Made by a program: the position numbers and the translations under genes
Shown here: positions 7,531 through 14,773 of the stretch, in pieces
Position numbering within the stretch: the stretch's first letter is position 1
How the letters are laid out: each line of letters opens with the position of its first letter
Assembly (NCBI GenBank): GCA_002293365.1
Contig: DBDD01000310.1
Coordinates: 1-18,467 of the forward strand
Reading direction: 5' to 3'
DNA: 18,467 nucleotides
Origin: Christensenella sp. UBA941
GTDB lineage: Bacteria; Bacillota; Clostridia; Christensenellales; UBA941
Notes under the pieces: generated by a model
Database searches by the model: none
Seen by the model: the letters and a program-made list of their open reading frames with translations, nothing else
What the model was told of the DNA's origin: nothing

Positions 7531-9351
7531 ATGAAAGTCCTGTTTGTAACATCGGAATGCATGCCGTTTGTCAAGACCGGCGGTCTTGCAGACGTTTTAG
7601 GCACGCTTCCGAACGAAATCGCGCGAAAAGGCGCGGACGTGCGGGTGATTCTGCCGCTCTACCGTGAAATCCCGGAGCAGTGGCGCTCGAAAATGAAGCA
7701 CCTGTTGTTCTTCTACGTCAACCTGGGATGGCGGCGTCAATACTGCGGCATTGAAACGCTCGAGCATAATGGCGCTACGTATTACTTCATTGACAACCAG
7801 TTCTATTTCTCGCGCGACAGCGTTTACGGCTACGGCAACGACGAGGGCGAGCGCTTCGCTTTCTTCTGCCGGAGCGTGCTAGAGGCGCTGCCGCTTATAG
7901 GCTTCATGCCGGATATCATCCACGCCAACGACTGGCAGTCGGGCATGGTGCCGGCGCTTTTGAAGATCCAATACAAAAATATCGCGGGCTACAGCGATAT
8001 CAAGACGGTCTTTACCATCCACAACCTGAAGTACCAGGGCATCTTCCCATGGGGCTGGATCGACGATATGCTCGGCATAGGCGACGCGTATCTGCGCAAC
8101 GGCATGCTAGAGTACTATGGCTGTATAAATTTCCTCAAGGGAGGCATCGTATTCTCCGACGAGGTTACGACGGTTTCGCCGACGTACGCCAAGGAAGTTC
8201 AGATGCAATGGTACGGTGAGCAGCTCGACGGGCTTTTGCGCAGCCGAGCCGACCATTTCCGCGGCATTCTGAACGGCATCGACACCAAGGAATACGATCC
8301 TCGGGTGGATAAAAATATCGCCGCCAACTATTCCGACCGCTCAATACGCGGCAAGGCGGCTTGCAAGATGGCGCTGCAAGAGGAATTGGGCCTTGAAAAA
8401 CGCCAGGATGCGCCGCTCATCGCTATGGTTTCGCGCCTGACCGACCAAAAGGGCCTCGATCTTATCGAGTGCGTGCTGGAAGACATCATGCGCTTGGACG
8501 TACAGCTTGCGTTTTTAGGCGCGGGCGAGGAGCGCTATCAGGAGCTGCTGTCTTGGGCGCAATGGCGCTATCAAGGGCGTATCGGCGTGCGCATAGAAGT
8601 CAACGAAACGCTTTCGCGCAAGTATTTCGCCGGGAGCGATATCTTCCTCATGCCGTCGCAGTTCGAGCCTTGCGGCCTTTCCCAGCTGATCGCTATGCGC
8701 TATGGCTCCGTGCCGGTCGTACGCGAGACGGGCGGCTTGAAGGATACCGTCGAGCCGTACAACAAGTTTACAAACGAGGGAACCGGCTTCTCCTTTGCAA
8801 ATTACAACGCGCACGAGATGCTCTCCATAATCGAAAACGCCGTTTCGACCTACCACGATAAACCCGTCTGGGAGGGCTTAATTAGCCGCGGGATGCGCAA
8901 AGACTACGGCTGGGATACCTCCGCGAAGCATTATTACAGCCTCTACGAGACGATTCTAGCGCCGAAATCGAAGTCGATCCCGCTGGGCGAGGCGGCAAAG
9001 GAAGCCGGGCCAATCGGCGAAGCCGCCGAGGTTATCAAAAAGGCCGCGGAAGCGGGTATGCAAAAAGCAGCCGAAAGCGCAAAGAAAGCGGCCGAAGGCG
9101 CGAAAAAAGCCGCCGAAGGCGTTGCTGACGGCGCGAAGAAAACCGCCCGGGGCGCAAAGAAGGCTGCCGAAGGCGTAGCGAGCGGCGCGAAAAAGGCCGC
9201 ATCGAAGGCCAAGGCCGAATCTGAAGCTGTCGCCGCGAAAGCCGGTGAAAAAGCCGTTAAGGCGAAGAAGGCCGTAAAGAAAGACCTCGCCTCCGCCGCG
9301 AAAGCCGTTGGCAAGGCCGCGGATAATATCGCGGGGAAGCTGGAAATGTGA
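7531..9351 (+). CDS. glgA: Glycogen synthase with a Lys/Ala-rich C-terminal repeat tail
   Basis: GlgA is a GT5 enzyme that adds glucose from ADP-glucose to the non-reducing ends of alpha-1,4-glucan. Residues 1-476 are a normal-length synthase: KTGGLADVLGTLP (15-27) binds ADP-glucose, HANDWQSGMVPALL lies in the N-domain, NGIDTKEYDP marks the domain junction, and FEPCGLSQLIAMRYGSVPVV with RETGGLKDT forms the C-domain active site. Family members end near here. This one continues for about 130 residues (477-606) in a low-complexity tail of KKAAEG and GAKK repeats, strongly basic and Ala-rich, predicted to form amphipathic helix, and resembling histone H1-like, phasin or LEA tails. The frame is open with one stop at 9349-9351. 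AAGGGAGG (7515-7522) stands 8 bases before the ATG. Catalytic assignment is firm; tail function is unknown, with anchoring to the granule, nucleoid or membrane as inference. Confidence 0.95.
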   Translation: MKVLFVTSECMPFVKTGGLADVLGTLPNEIARKGADVRVILPLYREIPEQWRSKMKHLLFFYVNLGWRRQYCGIETLEHNGATYYFIDNQFYFSRDSVYGYGNDEGERFAFFCRSVLEALPLIGFMPDIIHANDWQSGMVPALLKIQYKNIAGYSDIKTVFTIHNLKYQGIFPWGWIDDMLGIGDAYLRNGMLEYYGCINFLKGGIVFSDEVTTVSPTYAKEVQMQWYGEQLDGLLRSRADHFRGILNGIDTKEYDPRVDKNIAANYSDRSIRGKAACKMALQEELGLEKRQDAPLIAMVSRLTDQKGLDLIECVLEDIMRLDVQLAFLGAGEERYQELLSWAQWRYQGRIGVRIEVNETLSRKYFAGSDIFLMPSQFEPCGLSQLIAMRYGSVPVVRETGGLKDTVEPYNKFTNEGTGFSFANYNAHEMLSIIENAVSTYHDKPVWEGLISRGMRKDYGWDTSAKHYYSLYETILAPKSKSIPLGEAAKEAGPIGEAAEVIKKAAEAGMQKAAESAKKAAEGAKKAAEGVADGAKKTARGAKKAAEGVASGAKKAASKAKAESEAVAAKAGEKAVKAKKAVKKDLASAAKAVGKAADNIAGKLEM

Positions 9352-9375
9352 TTATCGCGCCCTACTCGATGAACT

Positions 9376-9382
9376 AAGGAGA
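9376..9382 (+). promoter_or_regulatory. Ribosome binding site supporting a GTG start for glgP
   Basis: AAGGAGA lies 10 bases before the GTG at 9393. No in-frame ATG lies close enough to use this site, so GTG is the likely start codon. Confidence 0.6.
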
Positions 9383-9392
9383 TAAAGAAATA

Positions 9393-11837
9393 GTGGAGAA
9401 GCTTTCACCAAAGGCCCAAGCAATCGTTGACGACGTTACGGGCAAGCTCGCAAGACACTTCGGCAGGTCGCTTGAAGACGCTTCCGGCCTACAAATCTAC
9501 AAGGCGTGCGCGATGAACGTGCGCGACGCGATAATGCAAAAGTGGGTGCGCTCAAGCGACCGTTTCGAAGCGCTGGGCCTGAAGAAGCTCTACTACCTTT
9601 CGGTCGAGTTTCTCGTGGGGCGCGCGCTGCGCAACAACATCATAAACATCAAGCTGCTGCCCGAATACGCCGAGGCGATGGCGGCGCTCGGACATCCTCT
9701 GGACGAAGTTTGCGAAGAAGAGGACGATCCCGGGCTGGGCAACGGCGGCCTGGGACGGCTTGCGGCGTGCTTCCTGGATTCGCTCGCGACGCTGCGCCTG
9801 CCGAGCATGGGTTGCGGTATACGCTACGAATACGGCCTGTTCAAGCAAAAGATCGTCGACGGCTATCAGGTCGAGCTGCCGGATTCCTGGCTGGATGAAG
9901 GTAACGTATGGGAGGTAATGGATCCGGATGGCGAGGTCGAGGTGCGCTTCAACGGCCAGGTCGAAGAAGAATGGGCAGGCGAGCGGCTGATTGTTACGCA
10001 TAAGGACTATAATACCGTCCTCGCTATTCCGTATGATATGCCGATAATCGGCTACGATTCCGACGAAACGAGTACGCTGCGCCTTTGGAGCGCGAAATCG
10101 CCCAAGCGCATAGATATGGAGAGCTTTGGCCGGGGTCAGTTTATGCGCGCGATGGAAGAGCGCGAGCTGGCCGAGGTTATCTCCAAAGTTCTGTACCCCG
10201 GCGATACCCATAACGAGGGCAAGGAACTGCGCTTGAAGCAGCACTATTTCTTCACCTCCGCGACGATACAATATATCGTCAAGGAATTCCGCAAGACGGG
10301 GCTGCCGCTTTCGCGCCTTCCAGAGCGCGTTTGCATCCAGATCAACGACACGCATCCGGCGCTGGCGATTCCCGAGCTTTTCCGCATACTGCTCGACACA
10401 GAGGGCTTCACGTGGGAGGAGGCGTGGAACGTTACGCGCCGCGTCTTTTCCTATACAAACCATACAGTGATGACCGAGGCGCTTGAGCGCTGGCCGGTAC
10501 TAATATTTAAGCCGCTATTGCCGCGTATCTATTCGCTTTTGGAGGCGATAAACGATACGTATTGCAAGAAGCTATGGTCGTTTTATCCTGGCCAGTGGGA
10601 AAAGATCAGCTATATGGCTGTTATCGGTTACAATGAATTGCGCATGGCGTATCTGGCTATCGCGCTGTCCAACAAAGTAAACGGCGTCTCGCAGCTGCAC
10701 GCCGATATTTTAAAGCACGGGCTTTTCCGCAATTTCTATGTTGTGGAGCCTTGGAAATTTATCGGCATTACAAACGGCATAACGCCCCGGCGCTGGCTGC
10801 TGAGCGCGAATCCGGGACTGACCTCCCTGATCGAGGAGACGATAGGCGACGGCTTCAAGACCGACCTCTGGAAGCTGGAATATCTCGTTCCATACACAAA
10901 AGATAAAGCGTTTCTCGAAAAATTCGCAAAGATTAAGCGCGAAAATAAAGTTCGCCTATCCAATTGGCTGATGGCGAAGCAGGGCACAGCCGTCGATCCG
11001 GACTTTATCTTAGACGTACAGGCAAAGCGTCTGCACGAATACAAGCGGCAGCTGCTGAATATCCTGCACGTCATCTGCCTATACGACCGGCTTTTGAACG
11101 ATTCGACCTTCGACATGCACCCTCAGACGTTTTTGTTCGGCGCGAAGGCCTCGCCGAGCTACTATATGGCAAAGCAGCATATCCAGCTTATAGTATCCGT
11201 CGGCGAAAAAATCGCCGCCACGCCGCGCGTGCGCGATAAGCTCCAAGTCGTATTCTTGGAAAACTACAACGTTTCCGCCGCCGAGGTTTTAATACCCGCC
11301 GCCGAGATAAGCGAACAAATTTCCACGGCGGGCAAGGAAGCGTCCGGTACGGGCAATATGAAATTCATGATGAACGGCGCCATTACGATCGGTACGCTCG
11401 ATGGCGCGAATGTCGAAATGCGCAAGGAAGTCGGCGACGAGAATATCTTCATATTCGGCCTTACCGCCGAGGAAACCGAAAAATACTACAAGTTCGGCTA
11501 CAACAGCGGCCAGGTATTCGGCGAAAACGCCGAGCTGCGCAAGGCGCTCGACTATTTGCTATCCGGCGAATTTTCCGGCGGTAACGAGCGCACGTACAGC
11601 GATATCCACAAATCTCTGTTGTTCGGGATTCATGGCGCGCACGCCGACCCGTATCTGGTTTTGCAGGACTTCAGCGAATATAAAAAGACGCAGGAAAAGC
11701 TACAGGAGCTGTATAAAGACCAAATGGCGTGGCAGCGCGTTGCCGCTATGAATACGGCGAAATCCGGCATGTTTTCAAGCGACCGTACGATTCGGGATTA
11801 CAACGACATGGTTTGGCACTTGGAAAGCCCGAGATAG
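9393..11837 (+). CDS. glgP: Glycogen/alpha-glucan phosphorylase
   Basis: GlgP (GT35) releases glucose-1-phosphate from non-reducing ends of alpha-1,4-glucan using phosphate and PLP; it acts on the cytoplasmic glycogen made by the upstream genes. The 814-residue product is full length. Landmarks are LYYLSVEFLVGRALRNN (about 67-83), DPGLGNGGLGRLAACFLDSL (about 113-132), RVCIQINDTHPALAIPEL (about 311-328), QAKRLHEYKRQLLNILH, and the PLP site EASGTGNMKFMMNGAITIGT with the Schiff-base lysine at K657. It starts with GTG, 41 bp after glgA, in the same direction, so synthesis and breakdown are encoded in one unit. I see no allosteric N-terminal extension beyond the bacterial type. The downstream gap holds a composite repeat. 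Confidence 0.96.
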   Translation: MEKLSPKAQAIVDDVTGKLARHFGRSLEDASGLQIYKACAMNVRDAIMQKWVRSSDRFEALGLKKLYYLSVEFLVGRALRNNIINIKLLPEYAEAMAALGHPLDEVCEEEDDPGLGNGGLGRLAACFLDSLATLRLPSMGCGIRYEYGLFKQKIVDGYQVELPDSWLDEGNVWEVMDPDGEVEVRFNGQVEEEWAGERLIVTHKDYNTVLAIPYDMPIIGYDSDETSTLRLWSAKSPKRIDMESFGRGQFMRAMEERELAEVISKVLYPGDTHNEGKELRLKQHYFFTSATIQYIVKEFRKTGLPLSRLPERVCIQINDTHPALAIPELFRILLDTEGFTWEEAWNVTRRVFSYTNHTVMTEALERWPVLIFKPLLPRIYSLLEAINDTYCKKLWSFYPGQWEKISYMAVIGYNELRMAYLAIALSNKVNGVSQLHADILKHGLFRNFYVVEPWKFIGITNGITPRRWLLSANPGLTSLIEETIGDGFKTDLWKLEYLVPYTKDKAFLEKFAKIKRENKVRLSNWLMAKQGTAVDPDFILDVQAKRLHEYKRQLLNILHVICLYDRLLNDSTFDMHPQTFLFGAKASPSYYMAKQHIQLIVSVGEKIAATPRVRDKLQVVFLENYNVSAAEVLIPAAEISEQISTAGKEASGTGNMKFMMNGAITIGTLDGANVEMRKEVGDENIFIFGLTAEETEKYYKFGYNSGQVFGENAELRKALDYLLSGEFSGGNERTYSDIHKSLLFGIHGAHADPYLVLQDFSEYKKTQEKLQELYKDQMAWQRVAAMNTAKSGMFSSDRTIRDYNDMVWHLESPR

Positions 11838-11858
11838 TGCCGCAATCTTCATAAAATC

Positions 11859-11957
11859 GGCGCGCCGGGGGCGTCGCGCCCTACGTTGTAGGGGCGCGCC
11901 CGTGACCCTAAATATTCCATTAACGATAATCGCGGGAGCACACTGTGCTCCCCTACA
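11859..11957. repeat. Composite of three GTAGGGG-type arms between glgP and the GH13 gene
   Basis: Three arms related to the elements elsewhere in the window lie together. The first (11859-11884) is right-arm-like: GGCGCG/CGCGCC followed by CTAC. The second (11888-11902) is a left arm, GTAGGGGCGCGCCCG, whose core GGGCGCGCCC is a perfect palindrome. The third (11934-11957) is a right arm, a 9-bp hairpin GGGAGCACA/TGTGCTCCC with a 1-base loop followed by CTACA. Arms one and two face each other across GTT and could form one strong hairpin. The hairpins of arms two and three do not match each other, unlike the intact elements, which suggests recombination. Confidence 0.6.
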
Positions 11958-11980
11958 ATTTATGGTCAACCCTGTTTCTC

Positions 11981-11986
11981 AGGAGG
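11981..11986 (+). promoter_or_regulatory. Ribosome binding site deciding the GH13 start
   Basis: A perfect AGGAGG lies 6 bases before the ATG at 11993. The frame is open further upstream to 11945, but that part runs through the repeat and lacks a binding site, so 11993 is the start. Confidence 0.8.
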
Positions 11987-11992
11987 ACAGTT

Positions 11993-14023
11993 ATGGATCT
12001 TCGCATGTCGAATTATGGCACAGATATCTTGCACCATTCGCGATTTTCCATATATCGTCAGCCGTTCGGCGCTGTGGCTATGGGCGAAAGCGTGCTTTTA
12101 AGAATATCCGTCGCGGAGTCCTTTCCGGATGTAACGGCCTTATGCGCGTATTGGATAGACGACGTTGAAAAGGTCGTCGAAATGGAGCGCATCCATATTA
12201 ACGAGCCGCTGGGCCGCCGCTGGTACGAGACGACGCTGGAAATGCCCGACCATACGTGCCTGGCTTGGTACGCGTTTATCCTAAACGACGGCATGCGCCT
12301 TATCTACTATGGCAGCAAAGCGGGCGGAGGACGCGGCGAAACGTACGACGCACTGCCGCCCCCCTTCCAAATTACCGTCTACGATCCGTCGTTTAAAACG
12401 CCAGAATGGTTCAAGGGCGCTACGATGTACCAAATATTCGTCGACCGGTTTCGAAGGGGCTCCGGCCTTGGGGGCCTTGAGCGCGCCGGGGAGCATACGA
12501 AAAAGGGCCGCGAAATCAAAAGTCACGTAGACTGGAACGAACCTCCGTTCTTCCGTCCGGAGCCGGGCGAGGAGCATTATACGCCAAACGATTTCTTCGG
12601 CGGCGACTTGCGCGGCGTTATCGACAAACTCCCGTATCTTAGGTCTTTGGGCGTGGACGTCATATATTTTAACCCGATCTTCGAGTCGCCCTCCAACCAC
12701 AAATACGACACGGGCGACTATAAGCGCGTCGATCCTATGTTCGGCGACGAAGCCATTCTGCGTGAGCTGTGCGAAAAGGCGCAAGGCTTGGGTATTTCAG
12801 TTATGCTCGACGGCGTGTTTTCGCATACGGGCGCGGACAGCCTCTATTTTAACCGCGAAGGGCGCTACGAAGGCGAGGGCGCGTATCAAGGACAAGGTTC
12901 GCCGTACTATAATTGGTTCATATTTTTCAACCATCCTGATAAGTACGCTTCATGGTGGGGTTTTCAGAGCCTTCCGGAAGTGAACGAAATGCATAAGGAT
13001 TATCGCGATTTCATAATGTGCGAAAAGGATTGCGTGCTGGAGCATTGGGCAAAGGCAGGCATAAGAGGCTGGCGGCTCGACGTTGCGGACGAACTGCCGG
13101 AGGCGTTTATACGCGAGATGCGCGAGCGGCTCAAGGCGCTTTCCGAGGAGTATGTTTTGCTTGGCGAGGTATGGGAGGACGCGTCCACGAAGGAATCGAT
13201 GGGCGTAAAGCGCCAGTATGTCATGGGCAAGGAGCTCGATTCGGTGATGAACTACCCGTTCCGCTCGGCCGTGCTGGATTTTTTCCTTGGCCGGGCGGAC
13301 GCGCACGGGCTGAACAGCGCGCTTTCACGCTTGCGCGAAAACTTCCCGGAACCCTTCTTTTATTGCGCAATGAACATGCTTTCCACCCACGACGTGCCGC
13401 GAGCGCTATCGCTGCTTTCGGGCGCGCCGGATAAGGATGCGGGCATTTCGCGCGAAGAGCAGGCGGGCTATAAGCTCACGGACGAACAGATGGAGCTCGG
13501 CATAAAGCGCATGAAACTCGCGTCGCTTTTGCAGTACGCGTATCCGGGCGTAGCGTCGATCTATTACGGCGACGAAGCCGGGTGCGTGGGCTTGATGGAT
13601 CCCTTCAACAGGGGAACGTATCCATGGGGCAGCGAAAACATGGAGCTTTTGAAGCACTACAGGCGGCTTGCGCTTCTCAAAAAGCACTTTCCGGATATGC
13701 GTTACGGCGGCATGGTTATGGGCGCGCCGGAAAACAACGTAATAGCGGTCGTGCGCTTTACGGACGGTACATCCGGCTATGAATACGATACCGGCGAGAG
13801 CATCACGGTCGTATTGATAAATCGCGCGCTAACAAAAATACGCGTGCCGCTGCGCTTCCAGATGCTCATGGAAGGGCCGGACGCGCTGCGCCTCGCTTTT
13901 ATGGACGTCGACGGCGTATATCACGACGTTTTCAGCGGCAATGAATATACCTGCGCCGATTCGATGCTGGATATTGAGCTGCCCCCGCTTACGGCGGCGG
14001 TCTTAATGCGCAAGGAGGATTAA
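11993..14023 (+). CDS. GH13 alpha-glucan hydrolase (neopullulanase/amylopullulanase-like)
   Basis: A 676-residue glycoside hydrolase family 13 protein, probably an intracellular alpha-amylase, neopullulanase or cyclomaltodextrinase type that hydrolyses alpha-1,4 and perhaps alpha-1,6 bonds. There is no signal peptide. An N-terminal beta domain (about 1-125) precedes the barrel, which begins at WFKGATMYQIFVDRF. All active-site blocks are present: region I LDGVFSHTG (Asp273, His278; the usual Asn is Ser277), region II GWRLDVADEL (Arg361, nucleophile Asp363), region III LLGEVWED (acid/base Glu392), and region IV STHDVPR (His466, Asp467). The segment YPGVASIYYGDEAG is also typical. It is the last gene of the cluster, after glgP, and probably degrades or trims branched glucan left by phosphorylase. 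Exact bond specificity cannot be read from the sequence. Confidence 0.88.
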   Translation: MDLRMSNYGTDILHHSRFSIYRQPFGAVAMGESVLLRISVAESFPDVTALCAYWIDDVEKVVEMERIHINEPLGRRWYETTLEMPDHTCLAWYAFILNDGMRLIYYGSKAGGGRGETYDALPPPFQITVYDPSFKTPEWFKGATMYQIFVDRFRRGSGLGGLERAGEHTKKGREIKSHVDWNEPPFFRPEPGEEHYTPNDFFGGDLRGVIDKLPYLRSLGVDVIYFNPIFESPSNHKYDTGDYKRVDPMFGDEAILRELCEKAQGLGISVMLDGVFSHTGADSLYFNREGRYEGEGAYQGQGSPYYNWFIFFNHPDKYASWWGFQSLPEVNEMHKDYRDFIMCEKDCVLEHWAKAGIRGWRLDVADELPEAFIREMRERLKALSEEYVLLGEVWEDASTKESMGVKRQYVMGKELDSVMNYPFRSAVLDFFLGRADAHGLNSALSRLRENFPEPFFYCAMNMLSTHDVPRALSLLSGAPDKDAGISREEQAGYKLTDEQMELGIKRMKLASLLQYAYPGVASIYYGDEAGCVGLMDPFNRGTYPWGSENMELLKHYRRLALLKKHFPDMRYGGMVMGAPENNVIAVVRFTDGTSGYEYDTGESITVVLINRALTKIRVPLRFQMLMEGPDALRLAFMDVDGVYHDVFSGNEYTCADSMLDIELPPLTAAVLMRKED

Positions 14024-14025
14024 GA

Positions 14026-14295
14026 CTATCTTTTATAGCCGTGCCGCGGATTGTCGCTAACCGTTTTAACGGCGAGAATAAGCGCCGTCGTGAGCTCCGC
14101 CTCGCCTTGCGGGGTGTTGATGTAGAATTGCGAGAACACCTCGCCGCCGCGCGTCGATACGTACTTTGAAGGAAGCCGGTTCAGCGCGAGCGCGCATACG
14201 TCGTCGACGCACTCCTCGCATCCGCACGCGCCGAGCTGTTGAATAACGTCGACAGACCGGCGGCGGACGATATCCTCGTATAGGTTTACCAACAT
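14026..14295 (-). CDS. ComFB family small protein, copy 1
   Basis: An 89-residue protein of the late competence ComFB family (PF10719 type). The hallmark is LGACGCEECVDDVCALALNR with LPSKYVS following, with Cys24, Cys26, Cys29 and Cys34 as likely metal ligands. ComFB-type proteins have recently been reported as small cyclic-dinucleotide receptors in cyanobacteria and related families; whether this one binds such a ligand is unknown. The start ATG at 14295-14293 follows a GGGGGTG ribosome binding site. The frame is open further upstream to 14523, but that stretch overlaps the second copy and is not family sequence. It is last in the leftward gene series, and its stop lies 2 bp from the stop of the convergent GH13 gene. 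No competence genes are visible nearby. Confidence 0.85.
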   Translation of the reverse strand: MLVNLYEDIVRRRSVDVIQQLGACGCEECVDDVCALALNRLPSKYVSTRGGEVFSQFYINTPQGEAELTTALILAVKTVSDNPRHGYKR

Positions 14296-14330
14296 TTTAT
14301 TGCACCCCCAAGTATTACCCCGGGGCGCGT

Positions 14331-14597
14331 TTACTTGGCCTTGTGCCTCGGGCGGTCGTGGACTTTTTTTGCCGAAGAGTAGAGCGCGGTCATGAATTCG
14401 GCCTGCCCCTGTTCGGTATTTATGGATAGCTGAGAGAACACTTCCCCGCCTGTCGACGAAACGTATTTCGGCGGCAAGCTGTTTAGCGTGAGCGCGCATA
14501 CGTCGTCGTAGCATATCTCGCACTCACACATACCGAGCTGTTGCATTACGTCCTTCGCCCTTCGGCGGACGGCGTCTTCGTATAGGTTTACTATCAA
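14331..14597 (-). CDS. ComFB family small protein, copy 2 (TTG start)
   Basis: An 88-residue paralogue of the neighbouring ComFB protein, identical at about 58 of 88 aligned positions by eye. It has the same Cys24/26/29/34 pattern (LGMCECEICYDDVCALTLNS) and the same LPPKYVSS and GGEVFSQ blocks. The conserved VNLYEDxVRRR start, shared with the other copy, places initiation at TTG (14597-14595) after a GGGAGAGTGGAG purine-rich site; no ATG or GTG fits. The copies are 35 bp apart, so this is a tandem duplication that has diverged well, with both copies kept. It lies downstream of prs across a small tandem-repeat region. Confidence 0.83.
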   Translation of the reverse strand: MIVNLYEDAVRRRAKDVMQQLGMCECEICYDDVCALTLNSLPPKYVSSTGGEVFSQLSINTEQGQAEFMTALYSSAKKVHDRPRHKAK

Positions 14598-14668
14598 CGC
14601 TCCACTCTCCCGCTCGATCCTTTAGGATCATTCAGTGATTCCATTTGATGATCAGGTATTACGCCACT

Positions 14669-14773
14669 CATCTGAAACGGGGCTGCCAAACAATTCAAGT
14701 CCAAAGCCGTCTTCATCCGAGACGGGCTGCGAATGTATTAGTCTAAATCCATTCTTATTTGAGACGGGAAGCC
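14669..14773. repeat. Degenerate ~44-bp tandem repeat reaching into the 3' end of prs
   Basis: Two full units and one partial unit can be aligned on the + strand: 14669-14713, 14714-14756 and 14757-14773. Each begins with a form of CATCYGARACGGG followed by GC, and the full units end with AGTCYAAAKCCRTYCTT. The partial third unit lies inside the last codons of prs, and the second unit supplies the prs stop. On the - strand, one frame of the non-prs part reads DGFGLELFGSPVSDE, but no gene is built on it. Confidence 0.6.

Noticed and set aside
8943..9314. A Phe/Ala-rich open frame on the - strand opposite the GlgA tail
   Set aside because: It is the mirror of the Lys/Ala codons in the tail; it lacks family similarity and a ribosome binding site.
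9552..10463. A 303-residue open frame on the - strand inside glgP
   Set aside because: Long antisense frames are expected in GC-rich genes; glgP is full length with all its motifs on the + strand.
11945..11992. A start for the GH13 gene at 11945
   Set aside because: This stretch runs through a repeat arm and lacks a ribosome binding site, while AGGAGG directly precedes the ATG at 11993.
14026..14523. A single 165-residue protein covering ComFB copy 1 and upstream sequence
   Set aside because: Only the last 89 residues are family sequence; the upstream part overlaps copy 2 in another frame, and a ribosome binding site precedes the ATG at 14295.
14616..14629. GATCC-TTTA-GGATC hairpin as a terminator between prs and the ComFB genes
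   Set aside because: The stem has only 5 bp and no U-run on either strand.
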